Of a stretch of DNA of 42,862 bases, positions 25,184 to 33,712 are shown piece after piece. This stretch comes from Bacteroidales bacterium. Lineage in GTDB: Bacteria; Bacteroidota; Bacteroidia; Bacteroidales; ML635J-15. Every line of letters begins with the position of its first letter. Position 1 is the first letter of the stretch. The translations under genes were made by a program, and so were the position numbers. The notes beneath the pieces are model-generated. The model searched no databases, was not told where the DNA came from, and saw only the letters and a program-made list of their open reading frames with translations. Location: positions 1 through 42,862 of the forward strand of contig JAFZWY010000042.1 of assembly GCA_017617125.1 (NCBI GenBank), read 5' to 3'.

Positions 25184-27601
25184 TTACCCTTTTCTGAATA
25201 GTTTCTTGAATATGCTTTTGCCTTTTGGTTCTGAATCTTCATCATCGGAGCTGTAGCCATAGCCGTAGCCGTAACCATAGCCATAACCGTATCCGTACTT
25301 ATGTCCATATCCGTATCCATATCCTTTGTGTTTCGATACTGATATTCCATTAAGTATAATTGAAATATTTTTTATGCCGTGTTCTTCTTTCAGTGAGTTT
25401 ATGTATTCGATGTAACCCTTTACACTTATTCCGTAACGCATAATATAGAAGAAGTTGTCGGCGTATTTCGACAGGGTTATTGCATCGTGGATAATACCAA
25501 GTGGCGGAGTGTCGAGAATTACGATGTCGTATGTGTTCTTTACCTCTTCAATGAAAGAATCGATTTTTTTGCCAATAAGCAGTTCCGCAGCAATTGGCGT
25601 TACTGGTCCACTTGTTATAACATCCAAGTTTTCAATTACATCCTTATGCAGGCATTCCTGCCATGTCTTACGGCTGGTAAGTATGGTAGATACACCGACT
25701 TCGTTGTCCAATGTAAGGCATTTGTCGAGACGCGGCTTGCGGAGGTCAAAATCGATGAGCAATACCTTTTTGCCCGACATTGCATAAATGTCGGCAGTAT
25801 TTATGGCAATGAAAGTTTTTCCCTCACTAGGAACTGTCGAGGTCGTTATAATTGTCCTGCATTTCGATTCGAGAGGGTAATAGTCGAGGTTGGTCCTTAT
25901 CTTTCGGAAGTTTTCTGTTATATGCGAACGAGCGTTCCTATGGACAACTGCCTGAGAAAACTCAGTCTTGTGTCTTGTCGTCACAACTTCGCCTATTATA
26001 GGAATCTCGGTGTATTTGCTGATGTCGCTGCTGCTAAGTATCTTGTTGTAGAACAAGTACCTTGCCAGCAGGAACAATATCGACAATACCATGGCAAGAA
26101 GTATCGACATGGTCATTGTTTTTGTGAATATTGGTGAGATTGGTGCCGATGGGGAACTTGCTCTTTCGAGTACAAGGTTTGTGCTTACAAGTCCCGACTG
26201 CGATATCATTATATCGGTCTTTGTCTTGAGCATCTGAGAGTAATATTCCTCGTTTATGGAATATATGCGCTGCAGTTTCGAGTATTCCAGTTCGTCGTAG
26301 TCGCTGTTTGTAAATATTCCGTTGCGAATGTCTTTCATCTTGTCCTTGTATTCGGACTTTTGCTTTTCAAGCCTTTCCTTCGAACTTCCGATGAAGTCGA
26401 TTATCGATTCCTTTTTCGACTCAATCTGCTTGTCGATTACTACAATCTTGTGGTTCGATTCGGTGACTTCGAAGAGCATGGTTTCACGTTTTGCAATAAG
26501 GTCTTGCAGAGATTGTAGCATCGACGATATGAAAGCATTTGACGATTGTCCCGACATCATTGCCATCATTTCGTAAACATTTAGGTCGGGATTGGTTTTC
26601 AGTTCTTTCTGTATTTCGTCCAAGGTTTCGATTTCGAATTCCAGTTCTGAAATTCTCTGTTCGATATGTGACAGTTTGGCTTCGGCAAGACTGTTTTTGT
26701 GAAGCTTTGCGTCTTCGTTGGTTATTCCGTTGGCTATGCGGAAGCGTTGTAACTGGGTTTCGATTGTAGATAGCTCATCGGCGAGGTTATCCATTTGTTC
26801 GTCGATGTATGCGATGATCGACAGAGAACTTTCGCGGCTTTTCATAATGTCGAACTCGATGTACTGCTCGGCAACTGCGTTGGCTATGTCGGCCGACTTG
26901 TTGGCGTTGTAGCAGTCGTAGGTTATCTGTATTGTACCTGCTTCGTTGTTTAGTGCGGTAATGTTAAGTCCGCCGGATATTCCTCTGATAATAGCTCTTT
27001 CGCTATTAATGGTAAAGTAGTATTTGTCTTTTAAACTTGCATTATTGTGGTACGATTCGGTAGGTTCCGACATTGTAAGTATGATGCCTTCGGGCAATGT
27101 GGTTGGTAGTCCGTATGGAATGTTGTGTATCGCACCGCCCTTGCCGATGCTTATGTCGTATGATTTTTCGTCGCTGTTGAGTTCGTAATATATCGGAGTA
27201 TCGTAAATATTTGGAGATATGGAGTCGTATTCGATTTTGAAAGGAAGTGACCCGTAGTTTTCGTTTATAAGGAATGTTCCTTCGGTAAAAAAGCTTATGC
27301 CAAGCGGCATATTCTTGGCTACAGTTTTCAGAAATTCTTCGGAACGCATTAATTCTATTGTCGGTTCCATTTTTACTTCGTTGCTGATTCCGAGGAATTC
27401 ACCGGTTTTGTTTTCCTTCTTTATCTGTATTACCGACGAAGATCTGAATACCGGTTGCGTATATCTGAAATAGGCATAGCCACTGCATATTGCCACAAAG
27501 AAGAAAATTATGACATATATGAAGTTTTTCCTTAGAACGGTAAGGAAGGTTTCGAGTTCGAAGTCCTGATTTAGGGTTGGTATCTTATCTTTTTTCTTCA
27601 T
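25184..27601 (-). CDS. Wzc-like polysaccharide co-polymerase / tyrosine autokinase
   Basis: The 805-residue inner-membrane protein has a Wzz domain with TM helices at 28-46 and 498-518. Between them is a long periplasmic region including coiled coil (about 255-420). The cytoplasmic BY-kinase has Walker A TVPSEGKT (589-596), Walker A' LLIDFDLRKP (614-623) and Walker B VILDTPP (694-700). The C-terminal cluster (761-783) has 11 tyrosines in 23 residues, nearly all alternating Y-G, followed by an acidic and then a basic tail. Cycles of tyrosine phosphorylation control chain length and export with the Wza-like partner encoded 3 nt upstream. The Y-G tract is encoded by an imperfect hexamer repeat. 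Confidence 0.93.
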   Translation of the reverse strand: MKKKDKIPTLNQDFELETFLTVLRKNFIYVIIFFFVAICSGYAYFRYTQPVFRSSSVIQIKKENKTGEFLGISNEVKMEPTIELMRSEEFLKTVAKNMPLGISFFTEGTFLINENYGSLPFKIEYDSISPNIYDTPIYYELNSDEKSYDISIGKGGAIHNIPYGLPTTLPEGIILTMSEPTESYHNNASLKDKYYFTINSERAIIRGISGGLNITALNNEAGTIQITYDCYNANKSADIANAVAEQYIEFDIMKSRESSLSIIAYIDEQMDNLADELSTIETQLQRFRIANGITNEDAKLHKNSLAEAKLSHIEQRISELEFEIETLDEIQKELKTNPDLNVYEMMAMMSGQSSNAFISSMLQSLQDLIAKRETMLFEVTESNHKIVVIDKQIESKKESIIDFIGSSKERLEKQKSEYKDKMKDIRNGIFTNSDYDELEYSKLQRIYSINEEYYSQMLKTKTDIMISQSGLVSTNLVLERASSPSAPISPIFTKTMTMSILLAMVLSILFLLARYLFYNKILSSSDISKYTEIPIIGEVVTTRHKTEFSQAVVHRNARSHITENFRKIRTNLDYYPLESKCRTIITTSTVPSEGKTFIAINTADIYAMSGKKVLLIDFDLRKPRLDKCLTLDNEVGVSTILTSRKTWQECLHKDVIENLDVITSGPVTPIAAELLIGKKIDSFIEEVKNTYDIVILDTPPLGIIHDAITLSKYADNFFYIMRYGISVKGYIEYINSLKEEHGIKNISIILNGISVSKHKGYGYGYGHKYGYGYGYGYGYGYGYSSDDEDSEPKGKSIFKKLFRKG
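25253..25321 (-). repeat. Hexamer-like repeat encoding the tyrosine cluster
   Basis: Imperfect TAYGGN-TAYGGN units encode alternating Tyr-Gly. Synonymous third bases vary, so slippage is possible but the tract is not a perfect microsatellite. Confidence 0.75.
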
Positions 27602-27604
27602 GTT

Positions 27605-28405
27605 CTAGTTTGTTGCTGATTCTGCAGATTTCCCTGGTACGAAAACTTTTATTACACCATATACGGACAGTAATGTTGTTACAAGCGTAAGGTATGGCGA
27701 AATTTCGCGCAGTACTCTTGTTACATGTTGTGGTCTGCTTTCCACATATATGATGTCGTTGGCTTCGAGGAGCAGGTTTGTTCCGTCGAGGGTTTCGAGC
27801 GACGATACGTTCCACAGGTAAACTTTAGGCTTGTTCGATACATTTCCGCGAATGAGCTTTATTCGGTACGAACGGCTTATTTCGGTAAGTCCGCCGCAGG
27901 CTGCTATTGCATCGATGAGGGTAAACTGGTCGTTCGTTATAGGTACAGTTTGTACTCTCGAGCCACCGTTCATGAACATGGTTACCTTGCGGTTGTTGGC
28001 TTCGACAAGCACAAACGGATCGGGGAAATATTCGGAATATAGCATCTCGAGTGTGTCTTCGGCCTGGCGGATAGTCTTTCCACTGATGTCGATACGTCCA
28101 AGTACTGGCAATTTTACTTTGCCGTCGTATTCGACCGTAAATCCTGCCTGGCTCTGGGTGTTGTTGAAGTTGTTGGTGCTAGTATTGCCACCACCGAATC
28201 CAAAATATGCTTCACCGTTGTTGTTCAGCACTCTGATGTTTAGTTTGTCGTTGGGCTGTATGATGTATTCTACATGCGATGGTTCTTGTTCCGAGATTTC
28301 GTAGTCCTTGTCGGTACGTAGCATTTCGTATGGTCGTAACGACTTGCACGAACCCATTGTAAGTGCTATTGTTATGATTGTTAGCGCTATATATATGTTT
28401 CTCAT
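27605..28405 (-). CDS. Polysaccharide export outer-membrane lipoprotein, Wza-like
   Basis: The 266-residue protein starts at the ATG at 28405; the longer frame from 28438 begins inside the promoter. The lipobox ends at Cys20 (TMGSC). A Poly_export domain (YIIQPNDKLNIRVL, then VEYDGKVKLPVLGRIDISGKT) and one SLBB-type domain (about 130-225, KVTMFMNGGSRVQTVPI, then LIDAIAACGGLTEISRS) follow. The C-terminal hydrophobic segment (YLTLVTTLLSVYGVIKVFV) may be the outer-membrane helix that forms the pore. First gene of the seven-gene run; it works with the Wzc-like protein. Confidence 0.9.
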   Translation of the reverse strand: MRNIYIALTIITIALTMGSCKSLRPYEMLRTDKDYEISEQEPSHVEYIIQPNDKLNIRVLNNNGEAYFGFGGGNTSTNNFNNTQSQAGFTVEYDGKVKLPVLGRIDISGKTIRQAEDTLEMLYSEYFPDPFVLVEANNRKVTMFMNGGSRVQTVPITNDQFTLIDAIAACGGLTEISRSYRIKLIRGNVSNKPKVYLWNVSSLETLDGTNLLLEANDIIYVESRPQHVTRVLREISPYLTLVTTLLSVYGVIKVFVPGKSAESATN

Positions 28406-28427
28406 TAGCCTGTATTTATTAAGACCG

Positions 28428-28435
28428 CAAAGATA
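28428..28435 (-). promoter_or_regulatory. -7 promoter element of the polysaccharide operon
   Basis: Reads TATCTTTG on the minus strand, 22 bases before the ATG at 28405. No consensus -33 element is seen, which fits a promoter needing an activator. Confidence 0.7.
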
Positions 28436-28502
28436 CAAAATATATACTTATAATTACAGAAATTTTTTTTAGTGGTATATACGATAGTATCGGATAGTGG
28501 CG

Positions 28503-28591
28503 TTTTGTCAATTGACGAATGTTTTCGTCATAAAAATTATGCGTTGGTCACTGTATTTTGATTTTTGTCACTGTGGTTGGCTTTTTGTCAC
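28503..28591. promoter_or_regulatory. Five phased GTCA repeats (putative operator array)
   Basis: GTCA occurs at 28507, 28527, 28547, 28567 and 28587, each exactly 20 bp apart. Four are preceded by a T-run (TTTTGTCA, TTTTCGTCA, TTTTTGTCAC twice) and the middle one reads TTGGTCAC. The 20-bp spacing is close to two helical turns, so all copies face nearly the same side. The array lies about 70-160 bp upstream of the -7 element of the polysaccharide operon. An activator or repressor binding cooperatively is inferred. Confidence 0.6.
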
Positions 28592-28615
28592 AATGTGGTT
28601 GTGACGAAATTTGTT

Positions 28616-29614
28616 TTATCCCAGTGCTGCAAATTGTCCGGTAAGCCCCATTGCAACATAGTAGCCGATGTAGAGCAGGAGCAGTAGAATTCCTTCGATG
28701 CGGACGATTTCGGTTCGTCCCTTTATTGGGAAAATTGTGATTCCGAGTAGCAGAAGCGATGCAAGCAGGAACCAGACGTCGAAACTGAGTATTGTTGGTT
28801 CGGCTTCAAGTGGCGTTATGCACGAAGTGATTCCGATAATCATGCATATGTTGAATATGTTTGAACCGATGATGTTACCCACCGATATGTCGAGTTCCTT
28901 CTTGATGGCTGCGATTATCGATGTAGTAAGTTCGGGCAGGCTTGTGCCTATGGCGACCACGGTTACTGCGATCACCCTGTCGCTTACACCTAGCGAAAGT
29001 GCAATGTTTTTGGCTCCGTAAACCAGCAGTTCGGAGCCGGCAATAAGTCCAGCACAGCTGATAACTACGAGTAGTAGCGAAATCCATATGTTGTGCGACC
29101 TATCTGGTTTTGTTTCGGAGTTTTCGTCTTTGGATTCCTTTTTTGCAGTGTTAAATGTCAAGTACATGTAAAGTGCCATCAGAAGCAACATAAAGATGCC
29201 TTCGAGCATGTTTATCTCGTTGTCGATAAGCGAGAATGCAAACAGCAATGTAGCTGCCAGCAGTATCATCAGGTCTCGCTTTATAACCGACCGTGATATG
29301 GGCAGGGTTATTATGATGGCCGTAATACCAAGTATGAGGCATACGTTGGCAATGTTGCTTCCAACGACGTTTCCGATGGAAATGTTAGCGGAGCCTTCGA
29401 GAGCCGCGCTTATGCTGACGCAGAGTTCGGGTAGCGATGTGCCCATCGAAACTATTGTCACACCGATAATCAGTTTCGATACGTTGAAATATTCGGCTAC
29501 TCGCTTGCTGCTTTCAACTACCCAGTCGCCCGCATACACCAATAGCGCTATACCCGCTACCAATGCGACATAGAAAAACGGTTCAGATGACAATATTCCG
29601 ATTATGCTGTCCAT
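28616..29614 (-). CDS. Na+/Ca2+ exchanger family protein (CaCA, YrbG-like)
   Basis: The 332-residue inner-membrane protein has about 10 helices in two inverted halves. The alpha-repeats are conserved: GTSLPELCVSISAALEG with NVVGSNIANV, and GTSLPELTTSIIAAIKK with NIIGSNIFNI. A charged cytoplasmic loop (KKESKDENSETKPDRS) separates the halves. It is a cation/proton or Na+/Ca2+ antiporter; the exact ion is unknown. Divergent from the flippase gene and probably monocistronic. Confidence 0.92.
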   Translation of the reverse strand: MDSIIGILSSEPFFYVALVAGIALLVYAGDWVVESSKRVAEYFNVSKLIIGVTIVSMGTSLPELCVSISAALEGSANISIGNVVGSNIANVCLILGITAIIITLPISRSVIKRDLMILLAATLLFAFSLIDNEINMLEGIFMLLLMALYMYLTFNTAKKESKDENSETKPDRSHNIWISLLLVVISCAGLIAGSELLVYGAKNIALSLGVSDRVIAVTVVAIGTSLPELTTSIIAAIKKELDISVGNIIGSNIFNICMIIGITSCITPLEAEPTILSFDVWFLLASLLLLGITIFPIKGRTEIVRIEGILLLLLYIGYYVAMGLTGQFAALG

Positions 29615-29624
29615 AAAAATCGCG

Positions 29625-29632
29625 CAAAGGTA
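29625..29632 (-). promoter_or_regulatory. -7 promoter element of the exchanger gene
   Basis: Reads TACCTTTG on the minus strand, about 10 bases before the ATG. Confidence 0.55.
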
Positions 29633-29675
29633 AGCATATTTCTTCTTATAGATGCATTTATTTTAATCGATTTTG

Positions 29676-29683
29676 TATTTTTG
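29676..29683 (+). promoter_or_regulatory. -7 promoter element of the flippase gene
   Basis: TATTTTTG, 12 bases before the ATG at 29696, which gives a very short leader and argues against the TTG start at 29681. Confidence 0.6.
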
Positions 29684-29695
29684 CGCCTGACAACG

Positions 29696-30895
29696 ATGAA
29701 GATTTTTAATTTAGATAAGGACTTTATTCTGACAGCGCTTACTAAAGTGCTGATACTGTTGCTTAATTTTGCTGCGGTAATCTTTACCACGCAGATATGG
29801 GGCAGCGAAGGCAAGGGCTTCATCGCTATTTTTGTCGCCGACATAAGTCTGGTCGCAACGTTTACAAACATCCTCACCAACAGCAGCGTTTCGTTTTTCC
29901 TGAAGAAAATAGGTCATTCGCCGCTGGCAACGCTTGCATTCCTATGGACTTTCATTGTATCGGCGGTAGCGGCTGTAGTTGTCGCGTTTACAGATGCCTC
30001 GGTGCCAATACTACCGTTTTTCGTTGTTGCGGTACTGTCGGGGTGCATAACTTTCCATTCGTCGTTGTTCCTTGGAGTGCAGAAAATCTTCCAGTACAAC
30101 CTGGCCACCTTGCTGATGTCGGCGTTGCTGCTAGTGTTCATGCTGTTGTTCCATTGGTTCCTTCCCGAGATTGGCTACCATGCATATTTCTATGCACAGA
30201 TTCTGGCTTATATTGTAGTCCTTGTGTTGTGTCATGTTTTTACGCACAAGATTTTCGGACGAATCCGTTTCGCCTTCAGTTTCGACACATTCAAGAAAGC
30301 ATTCAATTTCGGATGGCAGGAGGAATTGAGCGCGTTCATACAATTCCTAAATGCAAGGCTATGTTTTTATTTGATAGGCATATATGCCGACATGTCGGCT
30401 GTGGGAATTTTTTCGGTTGGCGTTGCAATCTCGGAGGCCATTTGGGTCTTCAGCCGAAGTATGGCGTTGGTGCAATATTCGAAGGTCCTGAAGATGGGTG
30501 ATACCGCCGAGGCTTGGCTCGAAACGCGTAAGGTTACGTTGGTAACACTCGCAATTACAGCGTTTTGTATTGCTGTGGTTGCCTGTGTGCCTATGTCGTT
30601 TTTTGAATTTGTTTTCGGAGATGGCTTTGGTGAATCAAAGATTGTGATATTGTTGCTAGCCGTGGGTATTGCAGCAAATTCGATTGCCTTGGTGCTATTC
30701 AACTACTTTTCGGCACTTGGACGTCTTAAGATATTGTTGCTCAGGTCTTCGGCAGGACTAGTCGTCACCTTGTCGCTTGCTTTCTGGCTTATCCCGATGA
30801 TGAATATCGAAGGCGCTTGCCTGGTGAACTCATGCTCGTATCTGGTGTCGTCGGCAGTGCTGGTGGTGGCGTTTGTAAGGAGGAAAAGTTTCTAG
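29696..30895 (+). CDS. Wzx-like polysaccharide flippase (MOP superfamily)
   Basis: The protein has 399 residues with about 12 membrane helices, in the layout of lipid-linked oligosaccharide translocases. It begins with a conserved-looking first helix region (ALTKVLILLLNFAAVIFTTQIWGSEGKGFIA), where the GxxGxG-type turn after helix 1 is typical. It would flip undecaprenyl-linked repeat units across the inner membrane. No sugar-specific feature can be read. It is monocistronic and divergent from the exchanger; proximity to the export genes at 24116-28405 supports a polysaccharide role. Confidence 0.8.
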   Translation: MKIFNLDKDFILTALTKVLILLLNFAAVIFTTQIWGSEGKGFIAIFVADISLVATFTNILTNSSVSFFLKKIGHSPLATLAFLWTFIVSAVAAVVVAFTDASVPILPFFVVAVLSGCITFHSSLFLGVQKIFQYNLATLLMSALLLVFMLLFHWFLPEIGYHAYFYAQILAYIVVLVLCHVFTHKIFGRIRFAFSFDTFKKAFNFGWQEELSAFIQFLNARLCFYLIGIYADMSAVGIFSVGVAISEAIWVFSRSMALVQYSKVLKMGDTAEAWLETRKVTLVTLAITAFCIAVVACVPMSFFEFVFGDGFGESKIVILLLAVGIAANSIALVLFNYFSALGRLKILLLRSSAGLVVTLSLAFWLIPMMNIEGACLVNSCSYLVSSAVLVVAFVRRKSF

Positions 30896-31304
30896 GTTTT
30901 TATGGGCTAACGCCCGTTTGGCTAACGCCGAGCTAAAGGTTAACTTCGTTGAGGGCTACTTGTACAGAGCTGTTCCCTGAGCGTAGTCGAAGGCCAGTCG
31001 AAGTACGCCGTTCTAAGTTTCTGGTTTCAAAGTTTCTGGTTTCAAGTTGTAGTGGTCGCGGCGCGCCACGACTGTACAAGTGTCAAGGAATCTGTTTTAA
31101 TGTTCAACGTTCAAGTGTTCAACGATTTGTAGCGGTGCAATGCGTTGCGCCGTTTGCAATGATTTGCACCGAATGAAATTCGTTGTGCCGATTGAGACGC
31201 AAAATTTTGCGTCTGTACAATCGATATATTATTGGTGTTTTATGGGCGAACGCTTGTTTGTCTGTGATGCTTTTAGCCTTCAAGCCTGTTAGCCTTTTCG
31301 CCTT
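30896..31304. repeat. Gene-free 409-bp gap filled with dispersed repeats
   Basis: The gap between convergent genes contains a TTTTATGGGCTAACGCC word (30898-30930) echoed at 31239-31257, CTGAGCGTAGTCGAAGG near 30977, and GTTTCTGGTTTCAA repeats. It also holds the palindrome 31047-31079 (GGCGCGCC core, TTGTA ends), GTTCAACGTTCAAG, and the palindrome 31190-31224 with perfect core GACGCAAAATTTTGCGTC. No open frame or RNA gene is recognised. Confidence 0.65.
31190..31224. repeat. Long palindrome
   Basis: The core GACGCAAAATTTTGCGTC (31196-31213) is a perfect 18-bp palindrome. The outer arms CGATTG and CAATCG extend it with a 3-nt bulge. It could also terminate the convergent transcripts. Confidence 0.7.
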
Positions 31305-32324
31305 CTACTCCCTAATAAACTTGTTGGAGAATACGTGATTCCTCTTCCACATTTCAAATCTGTCCTTTTCGCGTTGTTTTTCTTCGGCGTCACTTTGTTT
31401 GCCCGACATTATGCTGAGGTTCAGTTCGAAGCCGAGAATCAGCGATATTGATGTGAGATACAACAGCATCAGCACTATGATTATTGTACCGAGAGAACCG
31501 TATATCTTGTTGTAGTTGGCAAAGTTGTTGAGGTAGAACGAGAATCCCGACGAACAGAGAATCTGCACTATTGTTGCTAGAATTGCGCCCGGCGAGATGA
31601 ACTTGTATCGGCTTTTCTTCGATGGGGCAAGGTAGTATAGGAACGATATTGCCATGAAGTATAAAAGCACTATTATCAACCACTTGGCAATGTGCAGGCA
31701 GACATACCAGAATGTACTGTCGGCTATTGTAGTATGATGGGTAGCAAGGTGGTCGATATATTTCGAACCTCCGATTATCACCGTCATTGCAGCAAAGATC
31801 AGTGTGCACAATATCAAAACCATTGCTATGGAAATCAAGCGTTTGCTGACGAGGTTGCGTCTGTCGACGTGGTGGAACGATGCGTTGAACGCCTCGATGA
31901 TTGCAAGGATGCCGTTGGAGGCGAAAAACAGCGAGGTAATGATACCGAAAGACAGCAATGTTCCGCTCGGGTTGAGTATTGTGTCGGATATGGTGTCGAA
32001 GAAAACTTCGTAGATTGCTGGAGGCAGCATTTCGGTTATCACTTCCATCAAGGTGTCTTGAAATCCAGGAATCGGGATGAATGGAATCAAGCTGAATCCG
32101 AAAATTAACAAGGGAAATATTGCCGAGAAAAGGCTATAGGTCACGCTTTTGGCGCGGATGGTAAAAGAGCCTTTCGACAAGCCTGTTATGAAAAAGTTTC
32201 CGATGTAGTACAGTGAAAATCCGCCGAAGCCCGGTATGACAATCTTGTCGCCGATGATTTTTATCATGGCATCGAGCCTTTCGAGAAAACCGAAGAGCAG
32301 GGCGCGGAAATTGAACTTTTTCAT
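31305..32324 (-). CDS. YihY/BrkB-family inner-membrane protein
   Basis: The 339-residue protein has about six membrane helices and family landmarks: KSVTYSLFSAIFPLLIFGFS near the first helix, a long middle loop with SNGILAIIEAFNASFH and a C-terminal YLTSISLILGFELNLSI. The function of this family is not established (early links to ribonuclease BN were withdrawn). The cytoplasmic tail is charged (EEKQREKDRFEMWKR). It starts 12 nt after nadC. Confidence 0.88.
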   Translation of the reverse strand: MKKFNFRALLFGFLERLDAMIKIIGDKIVIPGFGGFSLYYIGNFFITGLSKGSFTIRAKSVTYSLFSAIFPLLIFGFSLIPFIPIPGFQDTLMEVITEMLPPAIYEVFFDTISDTILNPSGTLLSFGIITSLFFASNGILAIIEAFNASFHHVDRRNLVSKRLISIAMVLILCTLIFAAMTVIIGGSKYIDHLATHHTTIADSTFWYVCLHIAKWLIIVLLYFMAISFLYYLAPSKKSRYKFISPGAILATIVQILCSSGFSFYLNNFANYNKIYGSLGTIIIVLMLLYLTSISLILGFELNLSIMSGKQSDAEEKQREKDRFEMWKRNHVFSNKFIRE

Positions 32325-32336
32325 TTTGGCAGAAGC

Positions 32337-33185
32337 TTACTTTACTGCCTTCAGGCTTAGGTCGAGGCTTTTTATCTGGTGTGTAAGTGCGCCAATCGAT
32401 ACGAAATTTACACCACATTCGGCATACTGACGTATGTTGCTGATAGTTATGCCGCCGCTCGATTCGGTTTCGACCTTACCTGCGATTATTTTCACGGCTT
32501 CGCGCGTTGTTGGTATGTCGAAATTGTCGAGCATAATGCGGTCAACGCCACCAATACGCAATACTTCGCGCACATCGTCGAGATTGCGGGTTTCGACTTC
32601 GATTTTAAGGTTGCGGCCAGTATCTTGCAAGTACTTGCGAGCCTTGGCGACAGCCTTCTCGATTCCACCAGCGTAGTCGATGTGGTTGTCCTTGAGCATT
32701 ATCATGTCGTAAAGACCTATGCGGTGGTTTGTGCCGCCACCAATCTTCACGGCTTCCTTCTCGATGAGGCGTAATCCGGGAGTGGTCTTGCGGGTGTCTA
32801 GCACCTTGGTGTGAAGACCTTGCAGTTCCTTGACATATTCGGCTGTGACAGTGGCGATTCCGCTCATGCGTTGCATGAAGTTGAGGATTGTGCGTTCGGC
32901 ACGAAGAATGTCGTGCTGTGGACCGCTGAGTTCAAACACGATGTCGCCTTTTTTTATCGGTGTGCCATCCTGAATGAAAATGTTGAGTTTCAAGTCTTTG
33001 GAAAGGTAGTTACAAACGGCTTTTGCCACTTCGACACCAGCGATTATACCGTCTTGTTTTACAAGTAGTTTTGCCTTTCCCTGTTCCGACTTGTCAATGC
33101 ACGACAGCGTCGAGTGGTCGCCGTCACCCAAATCCTCCTCGAACGCTCTTGCGATGAGCGAGGTGAGATATTTTTCTGGAATCAT
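32337..33185 (-). CDS. nadC: Nicotinate-nucleotide diphosphorylase (carboxylating)
   Basis: The 282-residue cytoplasmic enzyme makes nicotinate mononucleotide from quinolinate and PRPP in NAD synthesis. Family motifs: EEDLGDGDHST, ERTILNFMQRMSGIAT, DTRKTTPGLR, GGGTNHRIGLYDMIMLKDNH and ESSGGITISN. The length is normal. Its start overlaps the stop of the DUF4783 gene (ATGA). Confidence 0.96.
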   Translation of the reverse strand: MIPEKYLTSLIARAFEEDLGDGDHSTLSCIDKSEQGKAKLLVKQDGIIAGVEVAKAVCNYLSKDLKLNIFIQDGTPIKKGDIVFELSGPQHDILRAERTILNFMQRMSGIATVTAEYVKELQGLHTKVLDTRKTTPGLRLIEKEAVKIGGGTNHRIGLYDMIMLKDNHIDYAGGIEKAVAKARKYLQDTGRNLKIEVETRNLDDVREVLRIGGVDRIMLDNFDIPTTREAVKIIAGKVETESSGGITISNIRQYAECGVNFVSIGALTHQIKSLDLSLKAVK

Positions 33186-33571
33186 TGTTCTTCTTCTATT
33201 CTTAACTGGTGAATTAGCGGAGAGCCCGACTGTTCCTTTACAAGGAAGTAAACGCGGAATTTCTTTCCGTTTGCTACTTCGAGAGTGCCGATTGCGTACT
33301 GAGCTTCACTCTTTCCACCTTGATGCAGAAGCGTGAAGTTCTTCGGCGAGTTCTTCTCGAAAAAGTTCTTTACCACTTGTTCTGCTTGCTGACGGCTGTA
33401 AACCGACTCGGTTTCAAGAATTGCCACTTCGACCGAATTGTTGAAGTATTTCGAAAGTTCAGTTGAATTTCCAACCTTCATTGCGTCGAAAACCTTAGGC
33501 GGAATTGCCGAAAATGCCGACAATGTAATCAGCATTGCAAGCGCTGTCAATATTAATCTTATGTTTTTCAT
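33182..33571 (-). CDS. DUF4783 secreted protein
   Basis: The 129-residue protein has a signal peptide (cleavage near SAFSA). The mature part is a single small alpha+beta (NTF2-like) domain: VFDAMKVGNSTELSKYFNNS, then SRQQAEQVVKNFFEKN and HQGGKSEAQYAIGTLE. This family commonly lies beside nadC in Bacteroidota; its function is unknown. Translationally coupled to nadC by a 4-nt overlap. Confidence 0.85.
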   Translation of the reverse strand: MKNIRLILTALAMLITLSAFSAIPPKVFDAMKVGNSTELSKYFNNSVEVAILETESVYSRQQAEQVVKNFFEKNSPKNFTLLHQGGKSEAQYAIGTLEVANGKKFRVYFLVKEQSGSPLIHQLRIEEEQ

Positions 33572-33634
33572 ACTCTAAAGTCTTTTTGTGTTACGATAGT
33601 TGTATGCAAAAAATAAACCAAAATTTTTCAAATG

Positions 33635-33642
33635 CAAAGTTA
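33635..33642 (-). promoter_or_regulatory. -7 promoter element of the DUF4783-nadC-yihY operon
   Basis: Reads TAACTTTG on the minus strand, 63 bases before the DUF4783 start. Confidence 0.55.
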
Positions 33643-33712
33643 ACCATTAAATCAGAAGTCCGAAGTTTTTACGTTGCATTTTATACATTAATTATTAACA
33701 TGCTCAGCCTCT

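Noticed and set aside
28406..28438. TTG start giving an 11-residue longer Wza-like protein
   Set aside because: It lies on the TATCTTTG promoter element, and the lipoprotein signal begins at the ATG at 28405.
28503..28591. CRISPR-like array
   Set aside because: The repeat core is only about 8 bp, the period is 20 bp and no cas gene is near; an operator array fits better.
31047..31079. Possible small structured RNA at the GGCGCGCC palindrome
   Set aside because: The arms are imperfect, no promoter precedes it and it resembles dispersed palindromic repeats.
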